Shown here: one piece after another, positions 7,770 to 15,810 of the stretch
Layout of the letters: each line of letters opens with the position of its first letter
How positions within the stretch are numbered: position 1 is the first letter of the stretch
From: Natrialba asiatica DSM 12278
Lineage (GTDB): Archaea; Halobacteriota; Halobacteria; Halobacteriales; Natrialbaceae
Reading direction: 5' to 3'
NCBI RefSeq assembly: GCF_000337555.1
Contig: NZ_AOIO01000040.1
Coordinates: 155,774-219,773 of the forward strand
Length of the DNA stretch: 64,000 bases
Position numbers and translations under genes: made by a program
The notes under the pieces: model-generated
What the model was told of the DNA's origin: nothing
Database searches by the model: none
Seen by the model: only the letters and a program-made list of their open reading frames with translations

Positions 7770-8879
7770 TTACGATCGATACCGACCCGCCACAGCGACG
7801 AGGCTGGCGCTTGCTCCGACGCCCACGCCGGTCGGCGCCTCGACGCCAGCGAGACCGAACGGTACGACGCCGGGCACCGACGGCGCGAACATGCCGCCGA
7901 AGAAGCTATCGAAGAAAAGGCGAACGTGGCCGAGTAACGGAATTCGGTACATCGCTTTTCCGGTGACCCAGTCTGGTTGGACGACGGTCGTCCTGGCACC
8001 GCCCTGGTACTGGTCGTATCCGCTGTTATCGTCGCCTTTTGTCACGAATCCGTCGTGTGGGGCTGGGCAGGTGCGAACCTGATTACAGGTCACATCGCCG
8101 ACGATGTCCTCGTCTGCCTTCGTCTCGATCCAGTTTTCGTCCTCCTCGACCCAGAAGTGGGCGCGGTGGATCACCGGCGTCTGCCGTGAATCGCCGTTCG
8201 GGAGGAAGACGATGACGTCACCGGAGCCACCGAACTTGTCATACCCGCTCTCCCGTGCATTTTCGCGCGTGACTATCCCGGTCCCGTCGATGGGATTGTC
8301 GCCGACGAACCGGTTGTCGTCGACGACGAACACGAGATCGCCACGCTGCATATTCGGCTCCATACTCCCGCTCTCGACGGCGACCAGCGGCGGCCAGATA
8401 CCACTGACAGCAAACAGGAGCAACCCGACCGCCGCAACGATCGCAACGCTGCTCAATACGTCTCTGACGACGACGACACTGCCGTCGTCCGACCGCAGGA
8501 ACCAGCGGATAATCCCGTCGTCCTCGATCGTGGCTCCCCCGCCATTACCAGTACCATCTCTGTCGGCGGTTCTCCCGTTCGATCCGCTCCGTGCGCCCGA
8601 TCGAGTGCTCGTGTGCCCGCCTTCAATCTCCGTCTCCGTCTCAGTCTCAGTCTCAGTTTCGGTCTCGGTCGCTGAACTCGTCTCGGCCGAGTTCACCGGC
8701 GGACTTGTTGATTGATCGCGGTCGTGCTCGCGCTCGTCACCGCCGGTCGTGTGTGCGGGGGGGCCGGGAGTGTCAGAGCGGTCATTTGGCCCACGGTTGT
8801 CAGTATCGTCCCACGCGGAGCCATCACCACTGCGGTCACCACCATCGTCATCGGTACCACCCGAATCAGGGCCGCTCAT
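7770..8879 (-). CDS. sec11: Signal peptidase I, S26 family (long N-terminus)
   Basis: This membrane protease removes Sec-type signal peptides. The conserved part starts with a transmembrane helix (VLSSVAIVAAVGLLLFAVSG), then the catalytic serine box VESGSMEPN, the archaeal-type histidine in TPVIHRA that replaces the bacterial lysine, and KGDDN. A second hydrophobic segment lies near the C-terminus. The first 150 residues are polar low complexity, including an alternating Thr-Glu run. An upstream TTG (8906) is in frame, but the ATG at 8877-8879 is preferred. A shorter paralogue lies at 20003-20758. Its position between orc1 and the polymerase D small subunit matches the oriC1 neighbourhood I recall from other haloarchaea. 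Confidence 0.9.
   Translation of the reverse strand: MSGPDSGGTDDDGGDRSGDGSAWDDTDNRGPNDRSDTPGPPAHTTGGDEREHDRDQSTSPPVNSAETSSATETETETETETETEIEGGHTSTRSGARSGSNGRTADRDGTGNGGGATIEDDGIIRWFLRSDDGSVVVVRDVLSSVAIVAAVGLLLFAVSGIWPPLVAVESGSMEPNMQRGDLVFVVDDNRFVGDNPIDGTGIVTRENARESGYDKFGGSGDVIVFLPNGDSRQTPVIHRAHFWVEEDENWIETKADEDIVGDVTCNQVRTCPAPHDGFVTKGDDNSGYDQYQGGARTTVVQPDWVTGKAMYRIPLLGHVRLFFDSFFGGMFAPSVPGVVPFGLAGVEAPTGVGVGASASLVAVAGRYRS
8628..8670 (-). repeat. Hexamer repeat coding (Thr-Glu)n in signal peptidase
   Basis: On the coding strand this is an imperfect repeat of GAGACT/GAGACG that encodes alternating Thr-Glu. It is in the cytoplasmic low-complexity N-terminus, so slippage in whole hexamers would not shift the frame. 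Confidence 0.7.
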
Positions 8880-9010
8880 CGTCCCTGGTTTTGCTGGGGT
8901 TCGCAATCAACCTTCTGCTCGTGGTCCCCGGACTGTCCGAACTCGAACGCGTCGCCGGGAACGATAACTGATCCGCTACGCTTTTCTCTCCGGTCACGAA
9001 TGCGAATCGT

Positions 9011-10597
9011 GTGCCACTCGAAGGGGCAGCCAGGATCGTCAGCGAACTCACGAGCCGCGGGTACAACGCCGAGCGGGAGGCCGTTACGAAGATCGCATCG
9101 GCTGAGAATCCGCCCGCGGTGCTCGACCGCGTCGTCGACGAACTGCCGGCAGACGCGCTCGTCGTTCGAACTGCCCACGTCGATGCGGTCCTGACGGCCG
9201 CGACACACCCCTCGACGGCGAACGAACGGGGTCGTCCGTCCGAACCGCTCGACTCGAAACAGGGGCCCACTCGGAACGGAACACAACCCTCCGCTTCAAC
9301 TGGAGTAAATACAGCCGATATACACGATTCTGCGGGCGTTTCTCCAGTTGAAACAGGGGGGTCTCAAGTCGAGCGAGAGGTCGACCTCTCGAAGCGGTCG
9401 CTCGAAATCGCCGGTGACATGACCGGCCAGAGCACGGGGACCGGCGCGTACGAGGATTTCGTGTCCGTCTTTCGGGATCGACTCGACCGACTCGGCGGCA
9501 AGCTCCGCGGCCGGGTCAATCACCGCCCCGCGACGGCCATCCAGAGCATGCCGGGCGGGAGCGAGGCCGGGATGGTCGGACTGGTCAACGATATCCGCTC
9601 GACCGCAAGCGGCCACTGGCTGATCGAACTCGAAGACGCGACGGGGACCTTTCCGTGGCTCGTGATGAAGGATCGAGAGTTCGCCGATCTGGTCGATCAG
9701 TTGCTCTGCGACGAGGTGCTGGCGATGGAGGGAACGCTCTCGGACGACGCGGGCATCGCGTTCGTCGATTCGCTGTATTTCCCCGACGTACCCCGCACGC
9801 ACGAGCCGTCGACGGCTGATCGCCACGTCCAAGCGGCGTTGATCAGCGACGTCCACGTCGGCAGCCAGGAGTTCATGACCGACGCCTGGAACGCCTTCGC
9901 CGACTGGCTGCATACGGAACAGGCCCAGCACGTCGAGTACCTGTTACTTGCGGGCGACATGGTCGAAGGGGTCGGGGTCTATCCGGATCAGGACGATGAA
10001 CTCGATATCGTCGACATCTACGAGCAGTACGAGGCGTTCAACGAGCACCTCAAGCGGGTGCCCGGCGATCTGGATATCGTGATGATTCCGGGCAACCACG
10101 ACGCGGTTCGGCTGGCGGAACCGCAGCCGGGCTTCGATGAGAAACTCCGAGACACTATGTCGGCACACGATCCGCAGATCGTGAGCAATCCGTCGATGGT
10201 GACGGTCGAGGGCGTCTCCATCCTGATGTATCACGGCGTCTCGCTGGACGAGGTAATCGCTGAACTCCCGGAGGAGAAAGCGAGTTACGAGGAACCGCAC
10301 AAGGCGATGTACCAGTTGCTCAAGAAACGCCACGTCGCGCCGCAGTTCGGGGGGCATACGAGACTCGCCCCCGAGGAGAAAGATTACCTCGTCATGGACG
10401 AGGTACCCGACATCTTCCACACCGGCCACGTCCACAAGCTCGGCTTCGGGAAGTATCACAACGTGCTCGCGATCAACTCGGGCTGTTGGCAGGCCCAGAC
10501 CGAGTTCCAGAAGAGCGTCAACATCGATCCCGACTCCGGCTACGCGCCGATCGTCGACCTCGATACGCTCGACGTGACGGTTCAGAAGTTCAGTTGA
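9011..10597 (+). CDS. polD1: DNA polymerase D (pol II) small subunit DP1
   Basis: DP1 is the proofreading 3'-5' exonuclease subunit of the euryarchaeal replicative polymerase. An N-terminal helical region (1-75) is followed by a polar linker (about 78-150) and an OB-fold (around 195-235, GHWLIELEDATGTFPWLV). The calcineurin-like phosphoesterase domain carries SDVHVGS (about 279), AGDMVEG (about 314), GNHD (about 361) and HTGHVHK (about 471). The start is GTG; the nearby ATG at 9000 is out of frame. The linker contains two ORB-like DNA elements written in codons otherwise rare here. The partner subunit DP2 begins at 63239. Confidence 0.95.
   Translation: MPLEGAARIVSELTSRGYNAEREAVTKIASAENPPAVLDRVVDELPADALVVRTAHVDAVLTAATHPSTANERGRPSEPLDSKQGPTRNGTQPSASTGVNTADIHDSAGVSPVETGGSQVEREVDLSKRSLEIAGDMTGQSTGTGAYEDFVSVFRDRLDRLGGKLRGRVNHRPATAIQSMPGGSEAGMVGLVNDIRSTASGHWLIELEDATGTFPWLVMKDREFADLVDQLLCDEVLAMEGTLSDDAGIAFVDSLYFPDVPRTHEPSTADRHVQAALISDVHVGSQEFMTDAWNAFADWLHTEQAQHVEYLLLAGDMVEGVGVYPDQDDELDIVDIYEQYEAFNEHLKRVPGDLDIVMIPGNHDAVRLAEPQPGFDEKLRDTMSAHDPQIVSNPSMVTVEGVSILMYHGVSLDEVIAELPEEKASYEEPHKAMYQLLKKRHVAPQFGGHTRLAPEEKDYLVMDEVPDIFHTGHVHKLGFGKYHNVLAINSGCWQAQTEFQKSVNIDPDSGYAPIVDLDTLDVTVQKFS
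9287..9306 (-). promoter_or_regulatory. ORB-like element inside DP1 gene (left of pair)
   Basis: On the minus strand it reads ACTCCAGTTGAAGCGGAGGG, nearly matching the left oriC box. It lies in the linker-coding part of DP1 with its G-run pointing left. The overlapping codons include TCA, ACT, GGA, GTA and AAT, which are uncommon in these genes. Confidence 0.6.
9341..9362 (+). promoter_or_regulatory. ORB-like element inside DP1 gene (right of pair)
   Basis: It starts TCTCCAGTTGAAAC, identical over 14 bases to the left oriC box, and continues AGGGGGG. Together with 9287-9306 it forms an outward-facing pair 34 bases apart, the same polarity as the oriC pair. Confidence 0.65.
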
Positions 10598-10668
10598 TCC
10601 CTCCCGCCGTTTGCAGTCACGTCGCCGGTGATGGCCTGAAACCACCGCGCTTCCGGCCGACGATGCAG

Positions 10669-11280
10669 CTATTGGTCTTCGACGACCAATTGCGTTCGGA
10701 TGTAGTCGACGAGTTCGTCTCGTGCGGCGCGAATCGGGTCGTCGCTCCCTGTCGTGACGCGCTGTGTCTGTGCGCCGTTGATCGTCGCGAGTAGGAACGC
10801 GGCAGTCCGTTCCGGATTGACCGGTCGAAAGACGCCCTGCTCGACACCGGTGCGAACGATGTCGGCGAGGTGCTCGCGGAAGAAGTCGTCCGCATCGGCG
10901 AACTGGTTTCGATAGGCGTCGTCGTACGGTGCCTGTCCGCGAAGGGCGGTGAGCGCGCCGAGGAAGTCGGCGTGATCCGCGTCGAAACTCCCCAGGGAAT
11001 ACTCGACGATCATCCGTAGCTGCTCGCGAGCGTCGTCGGCACCGTCGGTCGGCACGTCGGCTTTGAACCGCTCGAGAAGGAACTCGAGAAAGGCGACGAG
11101 CAGCTCGTCTTTCCCGTCGTAGTGCTGGTAGATGAGCGATTTACTCTTCGGGAACTCGTCGCCGATGCGCTGGATCGTCAGGTCCGAATAGCCGTGTTTC
11201 TGGAGCGCATCGTAGGTCGCTTTCATCATTTCGGTACGCGTCTCGTCGGGTGACGATTCGAACGGATCAGGTGCATCCAT
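10669..11280 (-). CDS. TetR/AcrR family transcriptional repressor
   Basis: This 203-residue protein has an N-terminal TetR helix-turn-helix (DLTIQRIGDEFPKSKSLIYQHYDGKDELL, split here as IQRIGDEFPKSKS then LIYQHYDGKDE) and an all-helical ligand domain. The frame opens at 11292, but the ATG at 11278-11280 gives MDAPDPFESS, and the longer start would run through the operator. A perfect palindrome abuts the start codon, which implies autorepression. Such repressors usually control a divergent efflux pump. Here the divergent DNA holds only a decayed ABC ATPase, so the regulator may have lost its local target. Confidence 0.88.
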   Translation of the reverse strand: MDAPDPFESSPDETRTEMMKATYDALQKHGYSDLTIQRIGDEFPKSKSLIYQHYDGKDELLVAFLEFLLERFKADVPTDGADDAREQLRMIVEYSLGSFDADHADFLGALTALRGQAPYDDAYRNQFADADDFFREHLADIVRTGVEQGVFRPVNPERTAAFLLATINGAQTQRVTTGSDDPIRAARDELVDYIRTQLVVEDQ

Positions 11281-11296
11281 ATGAATGAACATTCAT
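11281..11296. promoter_or_regulatory. TetR operator palindrome
   Basis: ATGAATGAACATTCAT is a palindrome with arms ATGAATG and CATTCAT around a two-base centre. It touches the tetR ATG and lies where a leaderless transcript would start. This form and position are typical of an autoregulatory operator. Confidence 0.75.
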
Positions 11297-11581
11297 TTAC
11301 TATCTATATACCTTGTTACTTCCCTCGGCTACCCGTGCGCGAGACGAACAGCGATCGATACGACCCGCATCGAACTGACATACGCCGGCGGGACGGCGGG
11401 TATCACCGACACCACGCTTGGAATCTTGGAGGCCGTCGGGTTTTTCGGTGCGAACAGGACCGGAAAGACGACGACCATCACGGTTCTCGTGATCCCGCTC
11501 AAACCGACCGACGGCACCGTCACGGTCAACGGGGTCGATGTCGTGACCGAGCCGGCGAGCGGTTTCGACGGCGGGATGTAA
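11285..11581 (+). pseudogene. Decayed ABC transporter ATPase remnant
   Basis: A 98-codon open frame from 11285 encodes, from about residue 37, a recognisable but damaged start of a drug-efflux type ABC ATPase. GFFGANRTGKTTTITVLVIP still carries a P-loop (G-x4-GKT), followed by PTDGTVTVNGVDV, the usual strand after the Walker A helix. It then stops; the Q-loop, signature, Walker B and H-loop are all missing, and the first 35 residues do not look like the family. It lies divergent from the TetR gene, the normal place for the transporter that such a repressor controls. I read it as a relic, not a functional protein. Confidence 0.65.
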
Positions 11582-11786
11582 AACGCCGGGACGCCGCAAC
11601 GGCGCCGTCGTCGTGTCCGTTTAGCCACCGCCTCGAGTTCAGACGTGCAGTAACGAATCGGTCGGGGCGAACGCGGTTTCTGGGTCGTGATCCGCGTTCG
11701 TGATCCGTGGATCGTGGGCGGTCTGTCGTCCGCAGATCCGCTCACGAGCGCGCGAGTTCGACGGTGGACTGTCGTTCGTGGCACCC
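11582..11786. other. Non-coding spacer after ABC relic
   Basis: These 205 bases hold no credible gene and no recognisable ABC ATPase sequence in any frame. The only pattern is a short repeated string around 11690-11715 (GTGATCCG twice). It is probably degraded remainder of the former transporter locus. Confidence 0.4.
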
Positions 11787-12230
11787 CTACGGTTCGAGTC
11801 GAAACCGAACCGTCGGCGAGCCGTCGAACTGCGGTCCTTGACCCTGTTTCTTGAAGCCGAGTTCTTCGGCGGCGGTCTCGATCGAGTTCGTCTCGGGGGC
11901 GACGAGCACTTCGACGGCCATCGACTCGCCCTCGGCGAATCGGACCGGTTCCGCGAGGAGGCGTTTGCAGGCGTCGCTCGTCCCGTCGAGTTGTGTGACG
12001 TGGACGGTGTTCTCGCGCGCGTCGAAGCTGATGAATCCGAGCAGGTCCTCGGGATTGGAGCCGCTGTACTGTGACTCCGAACTCGAGATGTCCGCGTTCG
12101 GGTCGCGGCTGCTGTCTTCTGCGACGCGGACAGTGCGGTCGTGGACGAGATTCTGCATCACGTCGGTCGGGGAGTCGGCGATTGCCGCCAGCGCGTCCGC
12201 GTCGGCTTCGAGTGCATCCCGTACGTTCAT
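11787..12230 (-). CDS. GNAT-like acetyltransferase-fold protein
   Basis: The 147-residue acidic protein starts MNVRDALEADADALAAIADS, the first strand-helix of GNAT acetyltransferases. It ends with AAEELGFKKQGQGPQFDG, which matches the last GNAT motif. The central acetyl-CoA loop (Q/RxxGxG/A) is not obvious, so activity is uncertain. The frame runs far upstream, but that part is antisense to lysC; the ATG at 12228-12230 is supported by a TATA-like element about 30 bases upstream. It is divergent from lysC. The substrate is unknown. Confidence 0.75.
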   Translation of the reverse strand: MNVRDALEADADALAAIADSPTDVMQNLVHDRTVRVAEDSSRDPNADISSSESQYSGSNPEDLLGFISFDARENTVHVTQLDGTSDACKRLLAEPVRFAEGESMAVEVLVAPETNSIETAAEELGFKKQGQGPQFDGSPTVRFRLEP

Positions 12231-12253
12231 CAGTGTGTGGTAATGGCATGCAC

Positions 12254-12266
12254 AAATATAAATCCA
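12254..12266 (-). promoter_or_regulatory. TATA box of the GNAT-like gene
   Basis: On the minus strand GGATTTATATTTG lies about 30 bases before the ATG at 12230. That spacing fits a haloarchaeal promoter giving a leaderless or nearly leaderless transcript. Confidence 0.55.
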
Positions 12267-12456
12267 AGCCGCGACGCGGTCCGGTACTAGAACGATCGAA
12301 AATGGAGGTTTTCGGCGACCACAGGGCGATAGAACACCGGAAAAATACGTGAAAGGGGACACAGTTATCTGCCCGCTCTGGTAACGGGGGGAGTATGAGC
12401 CACGCCACCAGTATTCGCTCGCAGCCGCGTATCGAGAACGAGGATGAGGTGTCGGT

Positions 12457-13635
12457 ATGCGCGTTGTAGCCAAGTTCGGCGGGACGAGTTTGGGAAGCGG
12501 CGATCGAATCAACCGCGCCGCAGACTCAGTCGCCGCCGCCGTCGAGAACGACCACGAAATCGCCGTCGTCGCAAGCGCGATGGGATCGACGACCGACGAG
12601 TTGTTAGACGAGATTTCCTTCGAGACCGACGAGGCAGACCGCGCCCAGATCGTCAGCATGGGCGAGCGGACCTCCGTTCGTATGCTCAAGGCCGCGCTTT
12701 CGGCCCGCGACATCGACGCCAAATTCTTAGAGCCCGGCAGTGACGGCTGGCCGGTCGTCACGGATGAATACGGCGAGGTGGACGTTCCGGAGACCCGTCG
12801 GCGCGCGCGGATCCTTGCCGAGGGGATGGACGGGACGGTCCCGGTCATCACCGGTTTCCTTGCCGAAGGACCCGACGGATCGATTACGACGCTCGGCCGC
12901 GGCGGCAGCGACACCACCGCGGTCATGATGGGTAAGTACATGGACGCCGACGAGGTCGTCATCGTCACCGACGTGGAGGGCGTCATGACCGGCGATCCGC
13001 GGGTCGTCGAAGGCGCGCGAAACGTCGGCGAAATCTCCGTCGACGAACTGCGCAACCTCTCGTTCCGCGGGGCCGAGGTCGTCGCCCCCTCCGCGCTGTC
13101 GTACAAGGAAGGCGGCCTCGACGTTCGCGTCGTCCACTACCAACACGGCGACCTCCTCTCGGGCGGCACGAGCATCGAAGGCGAGTTCGAAAATCTCGTC
13201 GACCTGCGCGAGCGCCCCCTCGCCTGTCTGACCGTCGCCGGCCGCGCGATCCGCAACGAGCCGGGTATCTTCCATCACCTCTCGGCCGCTCTCAGCGAGA
13301 GCGACGTTAACATCGACGCCGTCGCGAGCGGCATGGACACCGTCACGTTCTACATCGACGAAGCGGAGGCCGAACGCGCCGAGAACATCCTCCACCGCGA
13401 GGTCATCGCCCGGGACGAACTCTCGAGCGTGACCGTCGACTCGCCCGTCGCCGTCGTCCGCGTCACCGGCGGCGAACTGCCCAATCAGCCGGGGATCGTA
13501 AGCGACATCGTCACCCCGCTCGCCGAGGAACGGATCTTCCTGCAGGACGTTATTACGAGCGCGACCAGCGTCGCCCTCTTCGTCGACTGGGACGACCGCG
13601 AAAAGACCCTCGAGTTGACGCAGGACCTCTTCTAA
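12457..13635 (+). CDS. lysC: Aspartate kinase
   Basis: This enzyme phosphorylates L-aspartate, the first step toward threonine, methionine and lysine. The 392-residue protein begins with the signature VVAKFGGTSLGSGDR and has the catalytic-domain segments TLGRGGSDTTAV and VTDVEGVMTGDPR. Two C-terminal ACT domains (from about 265, CLTVAGRAIRNEPGIFHHLS, and from about 340, VAVVRVTGGELPNQPGIVSD) are the expected sites of feedback control by an amino acid. The length is normal. A 24-codon open frame (12395-12469) overlaps its start in another frame. The gene stands alone, with no other biosynthetic genes beside it. Confidence 0.95.
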   Translation: MRVVAKFGGTSLGSGDRINRAADSVAAAVENDHEIAVVASAMGSTTDELLDEISFETDEADRAQIVSMGERTSVRMLKAALSARDIDAKFLEPGSDGWPVVTDEYGEVDVPETRRRARILAEGMDGTVPVITGFLAEGPDGSITTLGRGGSDTTAVMMGKYMDADEVVIVTDVEGVMTGDPRVVEGARNVGEISVDELRNLSFRGAEVVAPSALSYKEGGLDVRVVHYQHGDLLSGGTSIEGEFENLVDLRERPLACLTVAGRAIRNEPGIFHHLSAALSESDVNIDAVASGMDTVTFYIDEAEAERAENILHREVIARDELSSVTVDSPVAVVRVTGGELPNQPGIVSDIVTPLAEERIFLQDVITSATSVALFVDWDDREKTLELTQDLF

Positions 13636-13933
13636 CACGCGCTTTCGTCACTACTCGTCTCCGCATTCGTTCTGTTCCAGCACCGGCGTCGCCGCTTTGC
13701 CGTCCGCTCTCCCGTACTTCCCGCGTTTGCGCTTTGCCGTTTGTACGCCTGCGTTCTTCCGCTGCTCTTTCGCCGTTCGGGCCTCTGCTCTCCGTTCAGC
13801 GGCCGTTTCGATCCGGTTTGCGAACCCGTGCACCACTGTCCTGACCTGTACCCTGGTTGCCGTCTCGACCCGTCGGCATCCAGGTCCCGTCAATCGATTT
13901 GATCACAGTCGCGGCCGTAATATGGCGATACTT
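13636..13933. other. Intergenic region before tnaA
   Basis: About 300 bases separate lysC and tnaA. An 80-codon minus-strand frame (13651-13893) is present, but it codes a very basic, Arg/Lys-rich product unlike the acidic local proteome, so I do not call it. The A+T-richer end (around 13910-13935) should contain the tnaA promoter. Confidence 0.4.
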
Positions 13934-15280
13934 ATGGTCGCATACAAATCGAAGATGGTCGAGCGGATTCGACTTCCCGCACGAGACCAGCGCGAACGCA
14001 ATCTCGAAGCCGCCGGCTACAACCTCTTCAATCTCTCCTCGGACGACGTCTTCGTCGATCTGCTCACCGACAGCGGTACCGGGGCAATGAGCGACGCCCA
14101 ATGGGCCGCCCTGATCCGCGGCGACGAATCCTACGCCGGCTCTCGAAGCTTTGCCGAACTCGAAGATGCGGTCATGGACGTGATGGGCTTTTCCAACGTC
14201 GTGCCGACCCACCAGGGCCGAGGCGCGGAGAACGTCCTCTACGGCGCGCTCCTCTCGGCGGACGACGTTGCGCTCAACAACACCCACTTCGACACGACAC
14301 GCGCGCACGTCTCCAATCAGGGCGCTGACCCGGTCGATTGCCCCGTTTCGGCCGCTCACGATCCGGACTCTGAAGAACCGTTCAAGGGCAATTTCTCGCT
14401 CGAGCGCGCCCGCGCAGTCGTCGACGAAGTCGGTGCCGATCAGATCCCCCTCGTCATCCAGACCATCACGAACAACTCCGCTGCGGGCCAGGCCGTTAGC
14501 GTCGAAAACACCCGCCGAGTCCGCGAGTTCGCGAACGAAATCGACGCGACGTTCGTCATCGACGCCTGCCGGTTTGCGGAGAACGCTTACTTCGTCCGCC
14601 AGCGCGAGGACGAGTTCACCGAGGCGGCCATCGCGGATATCGCCCGCGAACAACTCGGCTACGCCGACGCGCTCGTGATGAGCGGGAAGAAAGACGGCCT
14701 GGTGAACGCCGGCGGCTTCGTCGCGACGGACGACGGAGCGCTGTTCGACCGCTGTAAGCAGCGTGCGATCCTCTACGAGGGCTTTCCGACGTACGGCGGC
14801 ATGGCCGGCCGGGACGTTGCCGCCATGGCCGTCGGCCTCCGCGAGGCCGTCGAGGATGCCTACCTCGAAGACCGAATCGAGCAGGTCCGCGAGTTCGGCG
14901 CGCGACTCGCGGCGGCCGGCCTCCCGGTGTACACGCCGACCAGCGGGCACGCCGTCTACCTCGATGCCGGCGCTCTCTTCCCGCACCTCGACCCCGGGGA
15001 ATTCCCGGGTCAGGCGCTCGTCTGCGAACTCTACCGGGAGGGCGGCGTCCGCGGCGTCGAACTCGGCAGTTTCGCGTTCCCGGACACCGACCGCCCCGAA
15101 CTGGTTCGCCTCGCCGTCCCGCGTCGGACCTACCACCGCGAACACTTCGAGCACGTCGTCGAGACCGCCGAAACAGTCCTCGAGAAGCGCGAGACGGTCT
15201 CCGGACTCGAACTCGCGAGCGATCCCGAGATGCCCGAGATCAGACACTTCACGGCTGAACTCGAGCCGCGCTCGTCGTAG
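13934..15280 (+). CDS. tnaA: Tryptophanase
   Basis: This PLP enzyme splits L-tryptophan to indole, pyruvate and ammonia. The 448-residue protein has the family N-terminus KSKMVERIRLPARDQRERNL, the segment LFNLSSDDVFVDLLTDSGTG, VVPTHQGRGAENVL, TITNNSAAGQAVS and the PLP lysine in VMSGKKDGLVNAGG. The C-terminal VRLAVPRRTYHREHFEHVVE also matches. The longest frame begins at 13697, but its first 75 residues are unlike the family. ATGs at 13922, 13934 and 13955 are all possible; MVAYKSKMVE (13934) fits best. No leader peptide or indole transporter is adjacent. Confidence 0.93.
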   Translation: MVAYKSKMVERIRLPARDQRERNLEAAGYNLFNLSSDDVFVDLLTDSGTGAMSDAQWAALIRGDESYAGSRSFAELEDAVMDVMGFSNVVPTHQGRGAENVLYGALLSADDVALNNTHFDTTRAHVSNQGADPVDCPVSAAHDPDSEEPFKGNFSLERARAVVDEVGADQIPLVIQTITNNSAAGQAVSVENTRRVREFANEIDATFVIDACRFAENAYFVRQREDEFTEAAIADIAREQLGYADALVMSGKKDGLVNAGGFVATDDGALFDRCKQRAILYEGFPTYGGMAGRDVAAMAVGLREAVEDAYLEDRIEQVREFGARLAAAGLPVYTPTSGHAVYLDAGALFPHLDPGEFPGQALVCELYREGGVRGVELGSFAFPDTDRPELVRLAVPRRTYHREHFEHVVETAETVLEKRETVSGLELASDPEMPEIRHFTAELEPRSS

Positions 15281-15379
15281 CGACGCCGTTCCCGCACGGC
15301 GTGCATTCGTCTGCGGGTAGTCGCGATGTCGAGTCTCGAGTCTGAAATATCGAGGAGAGTCTCCGCAAGATCGGGACCA

Positions 15380-15748
15380 CTATCGATTCGGCAGGAGCCC
15401 CCGCGCTCGGTCGCGGACGGTCGGCTCCGGTTCCGATTGCGAGCGTCGGAGTCCGCGCTTTGCAGCCGTTCGAACCGCCTCTTTCGCCGCTGCTGATTCC
15501 GCAGCGTCGAGCGCCCAGTCGGGAACCTGCGACTCGATTTCCGATCGTTTCTCCGCTTTTAGCTGACTGTATTTCCGGAGTGCGAGACCGATACCGATGA
15601 ACAGGCCGGCATCGGTGAGTTCCTGTCGAAATCGATTCCTGTCGTCACGGACCGCGATCGCCTTGATCAGCGAGATCACGCCGATCACGAGGTAGAGCTT
15701 CGATGTCCGTGACGGATCGCCGCTGAGTACCCGTTGTGCGATAGCCAT
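15380..15748 (-). CDS. Hypothetical membrane-associated protein
   Basis: The 122-residue protein has two short hydrophobic segments, KLYLVIGVISLIKAIAV (about 15-31) and ELTDAGLFIGIGLALRK (about 42-58), so it is probably a small two-span membrane protein with a charged C-terminal tail. The frame opens at 15814, but the ATG at 15746-15748 starts a more typical sequence, MAIAQRVLSGDPSRTS. It lies downstream of the thiamine-binding protein gene on the same strand with a 62-base gap. I do not recognise a family. Confidence 0.65.
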   Translation of the reverse strand: MAIAQRVLSGDPSRTSKLYLVIGVISLIKAIAVRDDRNRFRQELTDAGLFIGIGLALRKYSQLKAEKRSEIESQVPDWALDAAESAAAKEAVRTAAKRGLRRSQSEPEPTVRDRARGLLPNR

Positions 15749-15810
15749 GCGCAACGTCGTACCACACTCGTCGTCATAAAACTGCACCGAGTTCTCACGC
15801 ACGCGAGAGG

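Noticed and set aside
9250..9266. A third ORB-like string (CTCGAAACAGGGG) in the DP1 gene
   Set aside because: It lacks the TCCA half of the core and has a short G-run; too weak to list as a site.
12231..13106. Upstream extension of the GNAT-like frame
   Set aside because: Antisense shadow of lysC; a TATA-like element supports the start at 12230.
13651..13893. 80-codon minus-strand frame before tnaA
   Set aside because: Very basic, repetitive Arg/Ala/Lys product with no family match in an acidic proteome.
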